A stretch of DNA of 20,922 bases, taken from NCBI GenBank assembly GCA_003427395.1, contig BFEA01000219.1, positions 880,496 to 901,417 of the forward strand, given 5' to 3'. The notes beneath the pieces were generated by a model, which saw only the letters and a program-made list of their open reading frames with translations, ran no database searches and was not told the origin of the DNA. This stretch comes from Chara braunii (taxonomy: Eukaryota; Streptophyta; Charophyceae; Charales; Characeae). A program made the position numbers and the translations under genes. Numbering within the stretch: position 1 is the stretch's first letter; every line of letters begins with the position of its first letter. This document shows positions 9,701-18,485 of this stretch, in pieces.

Positions 9701-10780
9701 TGTCCCCTCAGCGGTAACCTCCTTGCACCACCTGGTTACCCTTCCAAGTCACAACAATAGCAGTCCCGCTGTAAAGAGCTCCCCTAGTATACAACTTGCA
9801 ACTGCAGCCTCCGAAAGAAAACAGTGACGACACAGCCGTTGTAGCAGCAGCATACGGTGCTCATAGGAGCAGCCTACAGCGGGAACAATGCTGTTTTCAT
9901 TAGCAGTGCCTAAAGCAGTGCCCAGTACAGTAACAGCGCCCAACCTAGACCGCCGAGCTCATCCCGAAAAGCACAGTCGAAGTCGCCAGCCCGTGACGCC
10001 GAACTATGCAGTCAACTCCAAAGTCTGCCGAAACTGCGTGCGTAAGTACCGATGGGCAGCAGCAACAGTTCAGCCACCCGCTCGGTTATCATGTACGTAG
10101 TCTCGCCCGTACTAGTGTATGTGATCTGCCATACCCCCGTATGGCAAGGACTCAATTACGCCCTACGCCATACACAGTGGTATAACAAGGACGCAGCGTC
10201 CACGGTACAGCAGTTGTTCCCCACAGCCGCACATAGCTAAAGGTGAGCACAGTGCACAACAACGTCCTACTATGAAACTCAACGAGGTATGGACTGCATA
10301 GTAGGGCTGCACTGCCGCGGTTCAGCGAAGGCATACCCACCCTCAGCCTCTATGGTGTGGCCACTTGGGCTTAACAGAAATGGTAGCTGCTGTAACAGTC
10401 CTGCATAGGCTTGCTGCAGCACCCAGCAAAGCCTCATGGCCCCCAGGTAATAACGACCATCTTACCCAACAGTATACCCAAAGTCGACTGCAACAGTTGC
10501 CTCCACACAGTGACAACAGCCTTGAAGACTAGCAGCAACAAGTGAATTCTATAGTAGGTCGACATCCGTAGCTTGAGGCCTGCAGCAACTCCAAGTTCAG
10601 TGGCAGGATGTTCGGGGTCCCCAGTAGTAGTTACCATAGCCTCCCAGTTGCAACAGCCATAAATTGGGCAAGGTGGCTGCTCGTGGTGACACACCAGCAC
10701 TGGTAGGACAGCGATTTGGAATCCATAGCAGTGAATCCCCACTAGCCTTACCTGTAATTGATCATTGACTACCCAGTTAG
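9700..10780. other. CAG/ACAGT-rich cryptically simple DNA with hairpins
   Basis: Words such as GCAGCAGC, ACAGT and GCAACAG recur on the plus strand without a fixed period. Perfect hairpins occur at 9713-9740 (7 bp), 10127-10146 (8 bp, loop CCCC) and 10266-10305 (9 bp, 22-nt loop). Open frames are short and alternate between strands, so no gene is called. Confidence 0.45.
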
Positions 10781-11370
10781 CCCCGATTCAGCAATAATTG
10801 CATCCTACTATAATAGTAGCCCCCTCTTTCTGAGTATCTAGCAACTGCCCCCCCACGTCCAGCCTCAGCGACACCGGAACCTTCAGTAGCACTAGTACCA
10901 GGGGGGATCAGTAGTTGCAGTGGTTTGGGACCAGCTGTTGCAGTACTGTGCGGAGTCACACAGACCCTCGAGGACCACAGCCTCACCTCATTCGAATGCC
11001 TTGTTCCTGCCTGGGCTGAAATTATGGCTACACTGCAGAAAAGAAAAAAAAAAGGTAATAATAACAATAATAATAAAAACAACGATTACTTGTGGTTGAT
11101 AGCGAGTAGCACGACTCCCTAAACCATGATCATATCCCACCAGTCCACCTAATCAAAAAAGCTCTTCAGCCGTTAGAGCTCCCTGTGTCTACACAGCGTG
11201 GCTCCGCTCTCTCTTCAACGTCTCTCACAGCCTGCTCGCTGAATCCTGCCTGCAGCTCATGGCCCTTTACCGAGAATGCACTTGGCCGAAAACACGACCA
11301 ACTTCATAAAGGAGAGAAGAAAGAGAAAAACAAAAAAAAAACAAAAAACAAAAGAAAAAAAAGCAATTTA
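10781..11370 (+). other. Non-coding stretch ending in an A/G-rich tract
   Basis: Contains an AAT/AAC microsatellite (about 11054-11079), hairpins at 11160-11180 (6 bp) and 11183-11196 (5-6 bp), and a 55-base A/G-rich tract (11308-11362) that ends just before TGAGCAACC at 11371. If the flanking repeats are LTRs, this tract is the best candidate polypurine tract. It is longer and more A-rich than usual. Confidence 0.4.
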
Positions 11371-11509
11371 TGAGCAACCAGGTGACGTCGAGGCGTAGCA
11401 CGTCAACGGCGTAATTATCATGGCCGTTGGAACAAAGAGCCTGGTCGTAACGCCCAGCCCTTTGAAACAAGAGTGAATCGTCCCCTAAGCACGGGAAGAT
11501 ACACCTCAT

Positions 11510-11565
11510 CTCATTATTATTATTATCGTCATTATTATTTATTATTTATTACTTATTATTTATTG
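11510..11565. repeat. ATT/TTA microsatellite
   Basis: An irregular run of ATT, TTAT and TATT units. Together with the unresolved base at 11588 it marks a stretch that was hard to sequence or assemble. Confidence 0.9.
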
Positions 11566-12143
11566 CTTCCTCCCCCTTCTACCTCTCNGATTTCCTTGTA
11601 TCACTCTCGCTCCTCCTCACCCACTTGGTCAAAATCCCGACTGGGTAGATGCGATTTCGCAACTCCAAAGATGAGGAGAGGCAGCTAGACCCCGACGGTG
11701 AGCATGATGGCGAGTAACATCNGGGTGAAAACAACGGTCGTGATGAGGTCCTGGAGCAGGCGACGACGTGCCACACTCCGTTGCTCACCAAATGTGCAAA
11801 ATAAGCATGAATCTACCGTGGAAATATGGCCCGATACACACCTCATACTTCCCGTAGTGAGGGCGCAGCTCCTACCACTCATGCTGCAAACTCTGCCCCC
11901 TAACTCCTCGATCTGACTCCACAGATCGATTTGCGAGGTCCTAGAACCCCGGAATCGAGTCTTAGTTCGCCCGTTTTCATTGAGAAATGGACAATTTATC
12001 TGTTTTCCCGCTGCGCCATATCTACATTTCCACCATTACCACGCACCCCCTGTCTCTTCTAACTCCTTTCCTACTACCCCGACGCCTAAACTAACTTCAC
12101 CATCTGCATCGCAGTGCCCAAGAACCTCAGAATCGAGCCTTCA

Positions 12144-12173
12144 CTTGCCCGTTTTCGTCAAGAAACGGGTGAG
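12144..12173 (+). other. Hairpin in repeat copy 2, pairing kept by G-U
   Basis: Arms 12144-12154 and 12163-12173 are the counterpart of the stem at 409-438. Relative to copy 1, one C-G pair has become T-G and the neighbouring G-C has become G-T. As RNA both remain wobble pairs, so the 11-position stem is intact. Confidence 0.65.
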
Positions 12174-12980
12174 ATCTGCTTTTTCCCACTCTCATTCCTC
12201 CCTCTGCCCGCCATCTCCGACTTCGTTTCTCCCACGTACTTGGCGCAAATTCGTGCCTAGGTTCATTTCACTTTCGTGGGCCTTCCTCCCCTGATGTGCC
12301 CGCCGTTGCCACTCTCCTCCCCACCTTGTTTCCTTCTTCTTCCTCAGCTCCTCGCTAGCGCCCAGTTTCCAGCCTACTTCTTCCTTGTGGTGCCTGCACC
12401 CGGTACAGCTTCGGGTCCGGATTCATCCGCCCTCCGCCTCGCTGTGCCTCGGCTCACCACTCCACTATGACCACCGTTCTACGCAGCACCGGGCACGACT
12501 TTTCGCACTTCTCATCTCCGGTTTCACCCCTTGTCCCTGGCCCTCCGCCAATGTCAACCCATCGCCACCCGTAGTGCAGCGATAGCAGCCGGATCGTCCG
12601 ACTACCGTGGTGCGTCGACATAGAGTCTCACTCGACACCCAATGGAAGAAGTCGGGTCCCTCCCTGATTTATACGTGCCATCCTGCGTAGGCGTCATGCA
12701 ACCTCCTCTGTATCATTCTATTTTAACCGATGTCCCAAAGGACTATGACAGGGCTCGGGTACTTCAGCAGTTCGTTAGTGCACTAGGCCGAGTAGGCTCT
12801 CGGGTCCCATGGCCGGTCCCGGAGACCGGTGCCAGCCTTGTCCCAAAAATAAAAAATAAAAAATAAAAAATAAAAAAATAATGATAAACACTCGGAAATA
12901 GATCGGGGAGAGGGCCATTGGTACTTGGTCCCCCCTCGTGGGCCCGTGGTCGGAACCTCGAGTAAAAACCAAAAGGCATA

Positions 12981-12992
12981 GTCCCATGGGAC
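12981..12992. other. 12-bp perfect palindrome, copy 2
   Basis: GTCCCATGGGAC is the counterpart of 1268-1279. The central TGCA has become CATG, and symmetry is fully preserved. Confidence 0.7.
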
Positions 12993-13619
12993 CCTCAACC
13001 CCTCAATCTAACTCCAAAGCACTCCTCCGCAGCTCCGCTGCTCGTTGCTGGCCTCAATCCCAAGATCCACCTAATATCAATTCAATGACGTAACCTATAG
13101 GGTTGAGCCAAATCCTAAGTTAGGTGTGCGCAGCCCTATATGTGAATAGTTTGGCCAGCCATACGGTGCCTCAGGCTACTTTTCCCAATCGTACATCCTG
13201 CGTCCAAGACCCTGAAATGCCGCACCAGGCTGCCTTGAAGGCAGGGCGCCGCTTGGTCTATCACGCGCGCCGCCTCACCATGCCGCGGCCGCGGGCCAAG
13301 GCTCTTAGGGCCTACCGTGACTGCCCTCTTACCGCCTTTTTGTCGGCAACCCCCGGCTTCGGCTCCAACTGAGCCTTAATCACGCCACCCTCACTTGGCT
13401 CTGCCTGTTAGGCGTTCTACTACCAATAATACACGGTCAAACTCTGCGCTCGCATACTCTGCACGGTGCGGCCTCGAACGTCGCCTACCGGGAGTCAACC
13501 GAAGTCCTTCTCTAGCCTCCGTTTTAGTTACTCAAACTCTGCACCGCTTGTAAATTCGCCCATTCGTGCGAGGTTAGAGCTTGCGCCACATTATCTAACC
13601 CGTTCCTAGCTTTAATCAA

Positions 13620-13650
13620 AATAAAAGTCTTTGCCGGCGGAAACGCCGAC
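13620..13650 (+). terminator. Poly(A) signal plus hairpin, copy 2
   Basis: AATAAA (13620-13625) is followed by the counterpart of the copy 1 stem. One outer pair is lost (C opposite A at 13634/13649) and one inner pair is gained (13639/13644), which closes a GAAA tetraloop of the GNRA type. Confidence 0.5.
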
Positions 13651-13850
13651 TTTATAGTATCAAAGTAAAAACCATCACGCGCGCCTCGAACTGCGAGCTC
13701 ACATACTCTCTACTGCCAGTCACCCATCCAGTCAGCGTGGACAAAAAGCAACCGCGACTTCGCATGGTGTACTCAAGTTCCTAACGACCATACTTTCTGT
13801 CACTGGCAAAAACCAGGGCGGGTACCCTTATAAGGGTATTCGCGCCGACA

Positions 13851-14154
13851 GCGCCACTTCCTCCCTCAGAGAAGCAACAACTCGCTCCGCAGCTTCGGCT
13901 CTTAAGATCGCCTGCCCCTCTTTCATGTTTGCCTTCCCCACCTCACCCTGCAGACATTGCAGCTCCTCGACCATACTTGACACACGAGTGAACAACATTT
14001 CCCGCTTTCGGGCGAGCTCATGCGCTTGTTTGATGAGTCGTCTGTGGGTCAGCGCGAAATCTCCAACCATGTCCACAACCTTCAAGTTGACAATACCGCG
14101 CATCGGAGAAGACGACATTTTGCCACCACGAGTGCGTGCTCCCTTTAAGGAATC
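13851..14154 (-). pseudogene. Coiled-coil exon truncated by the long repeat
   Basis: Read on the minus strand, an open frame begins after a good splice acceptor (TTTCTTGCAG ending at 14155) and runs to the repeat edge. It encodes about 101 residues: a basic start (DSLKGARTRGGK), then MSSSPMRGIVNLKVVDMVGD, then a long heptad-like helix rich in Leu, Glu, Lys and Arg (HELARKREMLFTRVSSMVEE and beyond, to ASLREEVAL). At 13850 the reading runs into the repeat and stops six codons later at a TAA. I see a coiled coil, which usually mediates dimerisation; the family is not recognised. The frame joins in phase 0 to the trihelix gene upstream if the intron 14155-14461 is real. The remainder would lie left of the other repeat copy, outside the window. 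Confidence 0.5.
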
Positions 14155-14461
14155 CTGCAAGAAAGCCATCAGGAATCACACACGCATATGAACGGTCGTC
14201 AGATCGGACTGCCGTTGCCATGAACCCGTACGGTGTGCGCACATGATAACAAAAAATTTAGAAAAAAAAATAATAATTAGAAACTCGCACGCACACATAT
14301 GCAACCGAACACTACATATGTGGACACAAACGGACCGATTACAGACAACTGCAATGGTCCACCCATGTCACATGACGTCACTATCACCGACCATCTTTCT
14401 CGCGACCATCACGGTCACAATGTGTGTTGCCCCCCGGAGGAACACATGGCGGTTGTCCTAC
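14155..14461 (-). other. Candidate GT-AG intron, 307 nt
   Basis: On the minus strand the donor ATG|GTAGGA lies at 14462/14461 and the acceptor TTGCAG at 14155. Splicing would join ...CFAMLSGAM to DSLKGARTRGG in phase 0 and would skip the stop codon at 14384-14386. The acceptor has a CTGAT branch-point-like word and a pyrimidine stretch just upstream. This is predicted from sequence only. If it is not used, the upstream protein ends at 14384 with a tail ...GREKDGR. Confidence 0.4.
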
Positions 14462-15741
14462 CATCGCACCTGAAAGCATAGCAAAGCATTGCAACAGCGT
14501 GTTGTTACCGTCCGCCATGGTCTTGTTCATTCCATCCATGGTGTGCGCAAAACTCCCTGCGAACTTGTCGGCATGACGGTCGTTCGCGTTGACAAGAGCA
14601 TGTGCTATGTCTGCGAACGAACCTCCCCTTGAAGCGTCAACTGAACTCTCTGGCGCGGAACGCCGACTGTGCCCACTCCCACCCCCGGTCCGCCGAGACT
14701 TGGCACCCTCTCCGCTGTCACTATCCACTTTTCGCTGACTCCCTCCATTCTCACTACTGCCGCCGGTGTCTTCATCATTTGTGACCGTGCTCATCTGCGC
14801 TCTCTGCAGATTGACATTGTGCATCATGTCCTCACACGAGTCGTCCGCCTTCCCAAGATGCCATTGCAGAGCTTCAAACATGTGCTTCTCGTATGTCAAC
14901 GGAAGGTCATTCTCCCTTTTATCCGAACGTGACATGTCCCAGTAGCTCGACTTGCCGGATTTGCCGCTGTAATCTCGAATTGTTTTTGCTTTGTCTAGAA
15001 GGGCATAGAACTTTGCCTCGCAGTCCTCCATCATGTCACGTTTCGGGAAGCCTTGTTCAACCATTTTCCCTATTATCCAATCGTACTTCTCTCGTCTCCC
15101 CCTGATCTTCTGCCTCCCTCGCCTGCTTTGTTGCGCGCAGTCCTCCTCAAACAGCAGCCTCACAAGCGCCATGCTCTCCTTGTCTGTCCAGTCCGGACCC
15201 TGAACTTTGGCCTTGCCCTTGCTTTGGCTCCCATGACCTCCCCCCTCCTCCCCCCTTCGTCGTCGATGTCGACTGTTGCATGTCGTCCACTTTGGGTCCC
15301 AGCAATGTCCATGGCAGGTTTTGTGGAAGCACCACCCAAGGCCTCGTCGATGATGGCCTCTCCTCCACTCGAATCATGAGAATGGTTGCCCATGGGGACA
15401 TCAACACACCTGGCGTACGTGTGCGCCCCAGACATGGGTGTGGCACCACGGTAAACTCCGGTGTCTGAAGAGTACAAATTTTGCGGTCGAACTTCAGTGC
15501 TGCTCGGTGGCGAGTGTGCAAAAGACGGCGAAGAGTGACTCTCCATCCCCACGTACGTGTTTGGTGACCCCCCACCCACCCCTCCCGAAATGGAGTATGC
15601 AGGCACCGGGGGAGGACAACATTGTGCCCGTTCCCCGCTCACCCCCATGTTAAACCCATCATGTGTGAACCTGCCCTCATGTGTCACCCCCCAGTTCGGA
15701 TAAGGTGATTGTACGCCTGCATTCAATCTTCCCGTTCCCAC
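14384..15741 (-). pseudogene. Trihelix (Myb/SANT-like) DNA-binding protein, frameshifted
   Basis: Two abutting minus-strand frames give one protein. The first (15741 to about 15240; no ATG until 15648) is a low-complexity Gly/Ser/Pro/His region ending ...SGRHATVDIDDEGG. The second, reaching 14384, encodes ...KGKAKVQGPDWTDKESMALV (Trp codon at 15190-15188), then REKYDWI, then CEAKFYALLDKAKTIRDY and SSYWDMSRSDKRE. This follows the trihelix pattern: a first-helix Trp, a second-helix Trp, and a third helix with CxxKF. A Ser/Gly/Asp linker and a predicted helix (ADIAHALVNANDRHADKFAG) follow. Trihelix proteins bind GT-type DNA sites in the nucleus. The frames differ by one base, and the switch falls in G-runs at about 15234-15255, so either a sequencing error or a real disabling indel is possible. 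I recall similar expanded families in Chara; related Harbinger-type accessory proteins are an alternative. Confidence 0.65.
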
Positions 15742-15804
15742 AAGCGGTTATCGGGTAGCTGAAAATTCAGGAACGAAAATTTTGAAGTGAGAGTTTTGGC
15801 CAGT

Positions 15805-16180
15805 CTGAAAATCCTGAATGGTCTTGAAGTGGTGAAAGGTCCGAAGACCCTGAAAACCACCTGTTTAGGCAAGGCTGCGTCCTGAAGTGGTGAAGGGTGT
15901 TCTGAAGTGGTCAAGTGAGAGTTTTGGGCAGTTTGAAAATCTTGAATGGTCCTGAAGTGGTGAAAGGTCCGAAGACCATGAAAACCACCCATCACCACTT
16001 GAGGATGCAGCCTGCCTAAACAAGTGGTTTTCAGGGTCTTTGGAGCTTTCACCACTTCAGGACCATTCAGGATTTTCAGACCTGAATGGTCCTGAAGTGG
16101 TGAAAGGTCCGAAGACCTCGAAAACCACCTGTTTAGGCAGGCTGCATCCTGAAGTGGTGAAGGGTGGCCTGAAGTGGTGA
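15805..16180. repeat. Fold-back element: three direct units and one inverted unit
   Basis: Units of about 60-95 bases sharing CCTGAAGTGGTGAAAGGTCC lie at 15805-15899, 15932-15988 (shortened) and 16081-16168. An inverted unit lies at 15993-16079. Inverted and third units form a hairpin with 79-nt arms (15993-16071 and 16081-16159), only 6 mismatches and a 9-nt loop. The second unit could compete for the same inverted arm. It lies about 65 bases upstream of the first trihelix frame. Possible readings are a MITE-like fold-back or a small-RNA precursor. Confidence 0.85.
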
Positions 16181-16199
16181 TGAAAAATACGACTTTTGT

Positions 16200-16700
16200 T
16201 AACCTTCTCTCCCCGTTCCTCCATATCGCGCTGCTCCAAAAGTGTCACCTTACGCAAGGAGAGAGGTCATACTGCGTGGCTCTTTCCCGGGACTGTACAC
16301 AGATGCGTGCAGATGCTTGAAAGTTGGCAAAGGTGGCAAACTGTTTGGCAGGGACGTGGCAACGCGTGCCATAGCCGATGGTCCTGTAGCGGCAGACAAA
16401 CCTTCGAACGTTGGACTGCCAATACCTACGTTGGATGGCGGGACTTCCTGCAAGCCTGTGCCCATGGGAGCAGGCGACGGGGATGGTGATCATCTATGCA
16501 CAGGTTGTCTAGAGTGATCCATACCTTTTACGGACACCGTGAGCAGATGTTGGTCTGCAATGTGCCAACGACGCTGGGCTCCACGGTTTGGAACTGGAGA
16601 AGAATGTGAAAGTGAAGGAACCAACTACGAGCCAATGTACAGTCAGATCCGACAGTCGTGCTGCTTGGCAAGGATCGAACTGCGCGCCACTTTACCGTGT
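16200..16700 (-). other. No confident gene; possible small exons on minus strand
   Basis: A minus-strand frame at 16250-16465 (MGTGLQEVPPSNVGIGSPTF onward) has a Pro/Ser/Thr-rich composition like the first part of the trihelix protein and ends at a GTAAGG that could be a splice donor. Just downstream, 16257-16195 reads RKVTLLEQRDMEERGEKV. These could be decayed upstream exons of a related gene, but nothing links them firmly. Confidence 0.25.
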
Positions 16701-16733
16701 GCTCTGAAAAGTGGCGAAGTGGCAGAATGCAGC

Positions 16734-16860
16734 GGACTATCCGAAAAAAGGCCACATGGCGGAAAGCGGCGGACTACCAACACGAGGCCACGTCGCAAAA
16801 GTGTCGCAAAAGCGACGGACTTCAAACCGGCGGCCACGTGGCGAAAAACAGATGTCACAA
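16734..16860. repeat. Diverged three-unit tandem repeat
   Basis: GGACT...GGCCAC...GGC/GCGAAAA units start at 16734, 16771 and 16817, with GGCCAC at 16750, 16787 and 16832. Spacing is 37 and 46 bases, not always a multiple of three, so the overlapping plus- and minus-strand open frames are probably by-products. Confidence 0.6.
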
Positions 16861-17168
16861 AGCGATGACGGGAGATGGCTTCTTCGACTGCCTTGCTTTG
16901 AACGTGAGTGTGAGGGAAGGTGCACATACGATAGTCGACACGGGACGAGCACTGGCAGTACAGGACAACAGTGAACGAGAGGGGCACCCATGGTGCACAC
17001 TGCGAGCCCCAGACCGACTTGTCCGTTGGCCCGGTCGGCAAATTTTCACTGCTCGGGGCCTGTGTGGCCGTGTGCTCGGACATCGGCTGGCCGCATGCCA
17101 GTTCGCACTCTCCTCACTTCGCACAGCCCTTTCGCCGAGCGGACGTTCCAAGTGGCTGATGCGGACAT

Positions 17169-17186
17169 AAAAAAAAAAAAAAAAAA
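17169..17186 (+). repeat. A18 homopolymer
   Basis: An uninterrupted run of 18 A. It could be the tail of a retroposed sequence on the plus strand, but no body element is recognised upstream. Confidence 0.9.
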
Positions 17187-17354
17187 TGGAAAAGCCCGCC
17201 CTCTTTTTCGGGGAAGGGTACGGGGTGGTCGTCTTTTGCCTTTCAAAATAACTTTGTTGCCCGCAAATACGCCCGGCTTGCCACGTCCCGAATTATTTCC
17301 ACTTCCTCGAAAAAAAAAAACCCTCTCCGCTTCGCGCGGAAAGAGGTGGGATCC

Positions 17355-17520
17355 CGAAATTTCCCTAAAAGTGCCTCGCCTACTAGAGGTGGGATTAGCC
17401 TCTAAGGACGTCGACTAGGTGGGAGTAGCCCCGTAGCAAGTAGGTGAAAGCAAGGTCGGGAGTAGGCGCGGGAGCAGCGCTGGAGTAGCCGTGGAGAGGC
17501 TGTAGGCGCGTCGAGTACCG
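17355..17520. repeat. G-rich degenerate minisatellite
   Basis: Irregular repeats of AGTAGGTGGGAGTAGCC-like words (for example near 17370, 17410, 17435, 17460 and 17480). A short homopolymer A10 lies just upstream at about 17311. Confidence 0.6.
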
Positions 17521-17570
17521 ACAACCCACAAAAACCCTTCCACAAATTCACTGAAAACCAACGAAAATTG

Positions 17571-17650
17571 TTGGGCGGGCCGTTTGAGGGTTGGGAGGGC
17601 CGTTTGTGGGCTGGGCGGGCTGTTCGACCGTGGGCGGGCCGTTTGACGCC
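17571..17650 (+). repeat. 20-bp tandem repeat, four units
   Basis: Units of TTGGGCGGGCCGTTTGAGGG type begin exactly at 17571, 17591, 17611 and 17631, with 1-4 differences each. Confidence 0.9.
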
Positions 17651-17661
17651 AACCGGTACCT

Positions 17662-17803
17662 TTTCCTGCGAACGACCCAAATTGCAGGCCGATCACCACC
17701 CGCAGACGGCCCAGATCGCGATGAGAAAAGTTTGTACGTTCTCATCGGCCTGCAATTTGGATCGTCCGCGGGTGGTGATAGGCCCGCAATCTGGGTCATG
17801 CGA
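17662..17803. repeat. Inverted pair with interleaved arms
   Basis: Two ~60-base segments are diverged inverse copies around a perfect 8-bp stem (17720-17727 with 17739-17746). Within them a perfect 17-bp inverted pair (17677-17693 with 17744-17760) and a 16-bp pair with one mismatch (17692-17707 with 17764-17779) are interleaved rather than nested. Confidence 0.75.
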
Positions 17804-17852
17804 TATGACGTTAGCGGTTTTTATATTATTGTAGATAGATGTAGATGTAGAT

Positions 17853-18046
17853 GTAAATCATCCAAAGTCGAGAACAGAGATAGCTGAGGAAATGACAAGG
17901 GTGGAGCAGAGGTGAATCCTCAATGCCATTGTTTCAGGTTTAACAATGCCAGTGTAAATCATCCAAAGGCTCAACAATCAACAAGAGTTGAGGAAATGAC
18001 AAGGGTGGAGCAGAGGTGAATCCTCAATGCCATTGTTTCAGGTTTA
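17853..18046 (+). repeat. 104-bp direct repeat, two units
   Basis: A 58-base block is identical at 17885-17942 and 17989-18046, and GTAAATCATCCAAAG precedes each (17853, 17954). Upstream is a short GTAGAT run. The block ends directly before the presumed leader of the LINE-like element. Confidence 0.9.
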
Positions 18047-18049
18047 CTA

Positions 18050-18485
18050 AATGGATCCGTTGGCAGGGGGGAAGCAACCGACATAGGCGAGTAGCGCAGT
18101 GCTCCGCGTTGGACCGTCGTCGTCGCTTGTTAACGGCGCTGCCAAGCCACTAACTCCGCCTTCAGGACGGAGAGGGGTTGTCGGCCATGTCCATCTCTTT
18201 AACAGAGGCGATAGATTATGACCGCCTAGGTAGTTCTGTAGTGTAAAGTAGGCTAGGCTTCATAGCTTACTTGGGTCTCGTTACAAGGGATATCCACCGC
18301 ACGACGCTCGATAAAGTGCAACAAAAGTGGCAACAGGCGAATTGGAGTTCCTGAGGTGTGGGGTGAATCAACTTTCCCCTTTCATATCGGTTGTATTCGG
18401 TCAGAGCAGCCTCAGGGCAAAGGCGATTGTGGCCCGAGACTACGTGGTGTAATTGATACATAAAAGTCGCCCTAGCGCGAAGGAG
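18050..18485 (+). other. Presumed 5' leader of the LINE-like element
   Basis: There is no long frame before the ATG at 18486. TAGCGCAGTG at about 18093, followed by CGTTGGA, resembles the internal A-box of a tRNA-type polymerase III promoter, but no convincing B-box follows. The exact 5' end of the element and its target duplication could not be placed. Confidence 0.35.

Larger units (their letters stand above)
11746..13850 (+). repeat. Long direct repeat, copy 2 (putative 3' LTR)
   Basis: This is the second copy of the repeat at 1-2153, in the same orientation, ending in CGACA at 13850. The repeat probably starts before 11746, because copy 1 is cut by the window edge. A plausible start is the TG at 11371, just after an A/G-rich tract at 11308-11362 that could be the polypurine tract; that start would give about 2.48 kb, but it is a guess. 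Unresolved bases at 11588 and 11722 lie in the part with no visible counterpart. The sequence directly after 13850 reads as a coding exon on the minus strand, so this edge is probably a real insertion junction. Confidence 0.72.

Noticed and set aside
12642-12866. 74-codon ORF in repeat copy 2 (MEEVGSLPDLYVPSCVGVMQ onward)
   Set aside because: Its counterpart in copy 1 (about 917-1125) has ACG in place of the ATG. By my count about 11 changes alter the protein and about 4 do not, so there is no sign of selection as a protein.
15723-16257. Minus-strand frames across the fold-back (repeated VVFRVFGPFTTS words)
   Set aside because: Repetition comes from the fold-back units; there is no start context and no domain.
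16658-17170. 170-codon plus-strand open frame
   Set aside because: It overlaps long frames in several other phases, across a diverged tandem repeat whose spacing is not a multiple of three; no domain seen.
16990-17418. Plus-strand frame containing a poly-lysine run
   Set aside because: The lysines are just the A18 homopolymer read in frame.
18085-18200. tRNA gene
   Set aside because: There is an A-box-like word but no full cloverleaf, no clear B-box and no matching acceptor stem.
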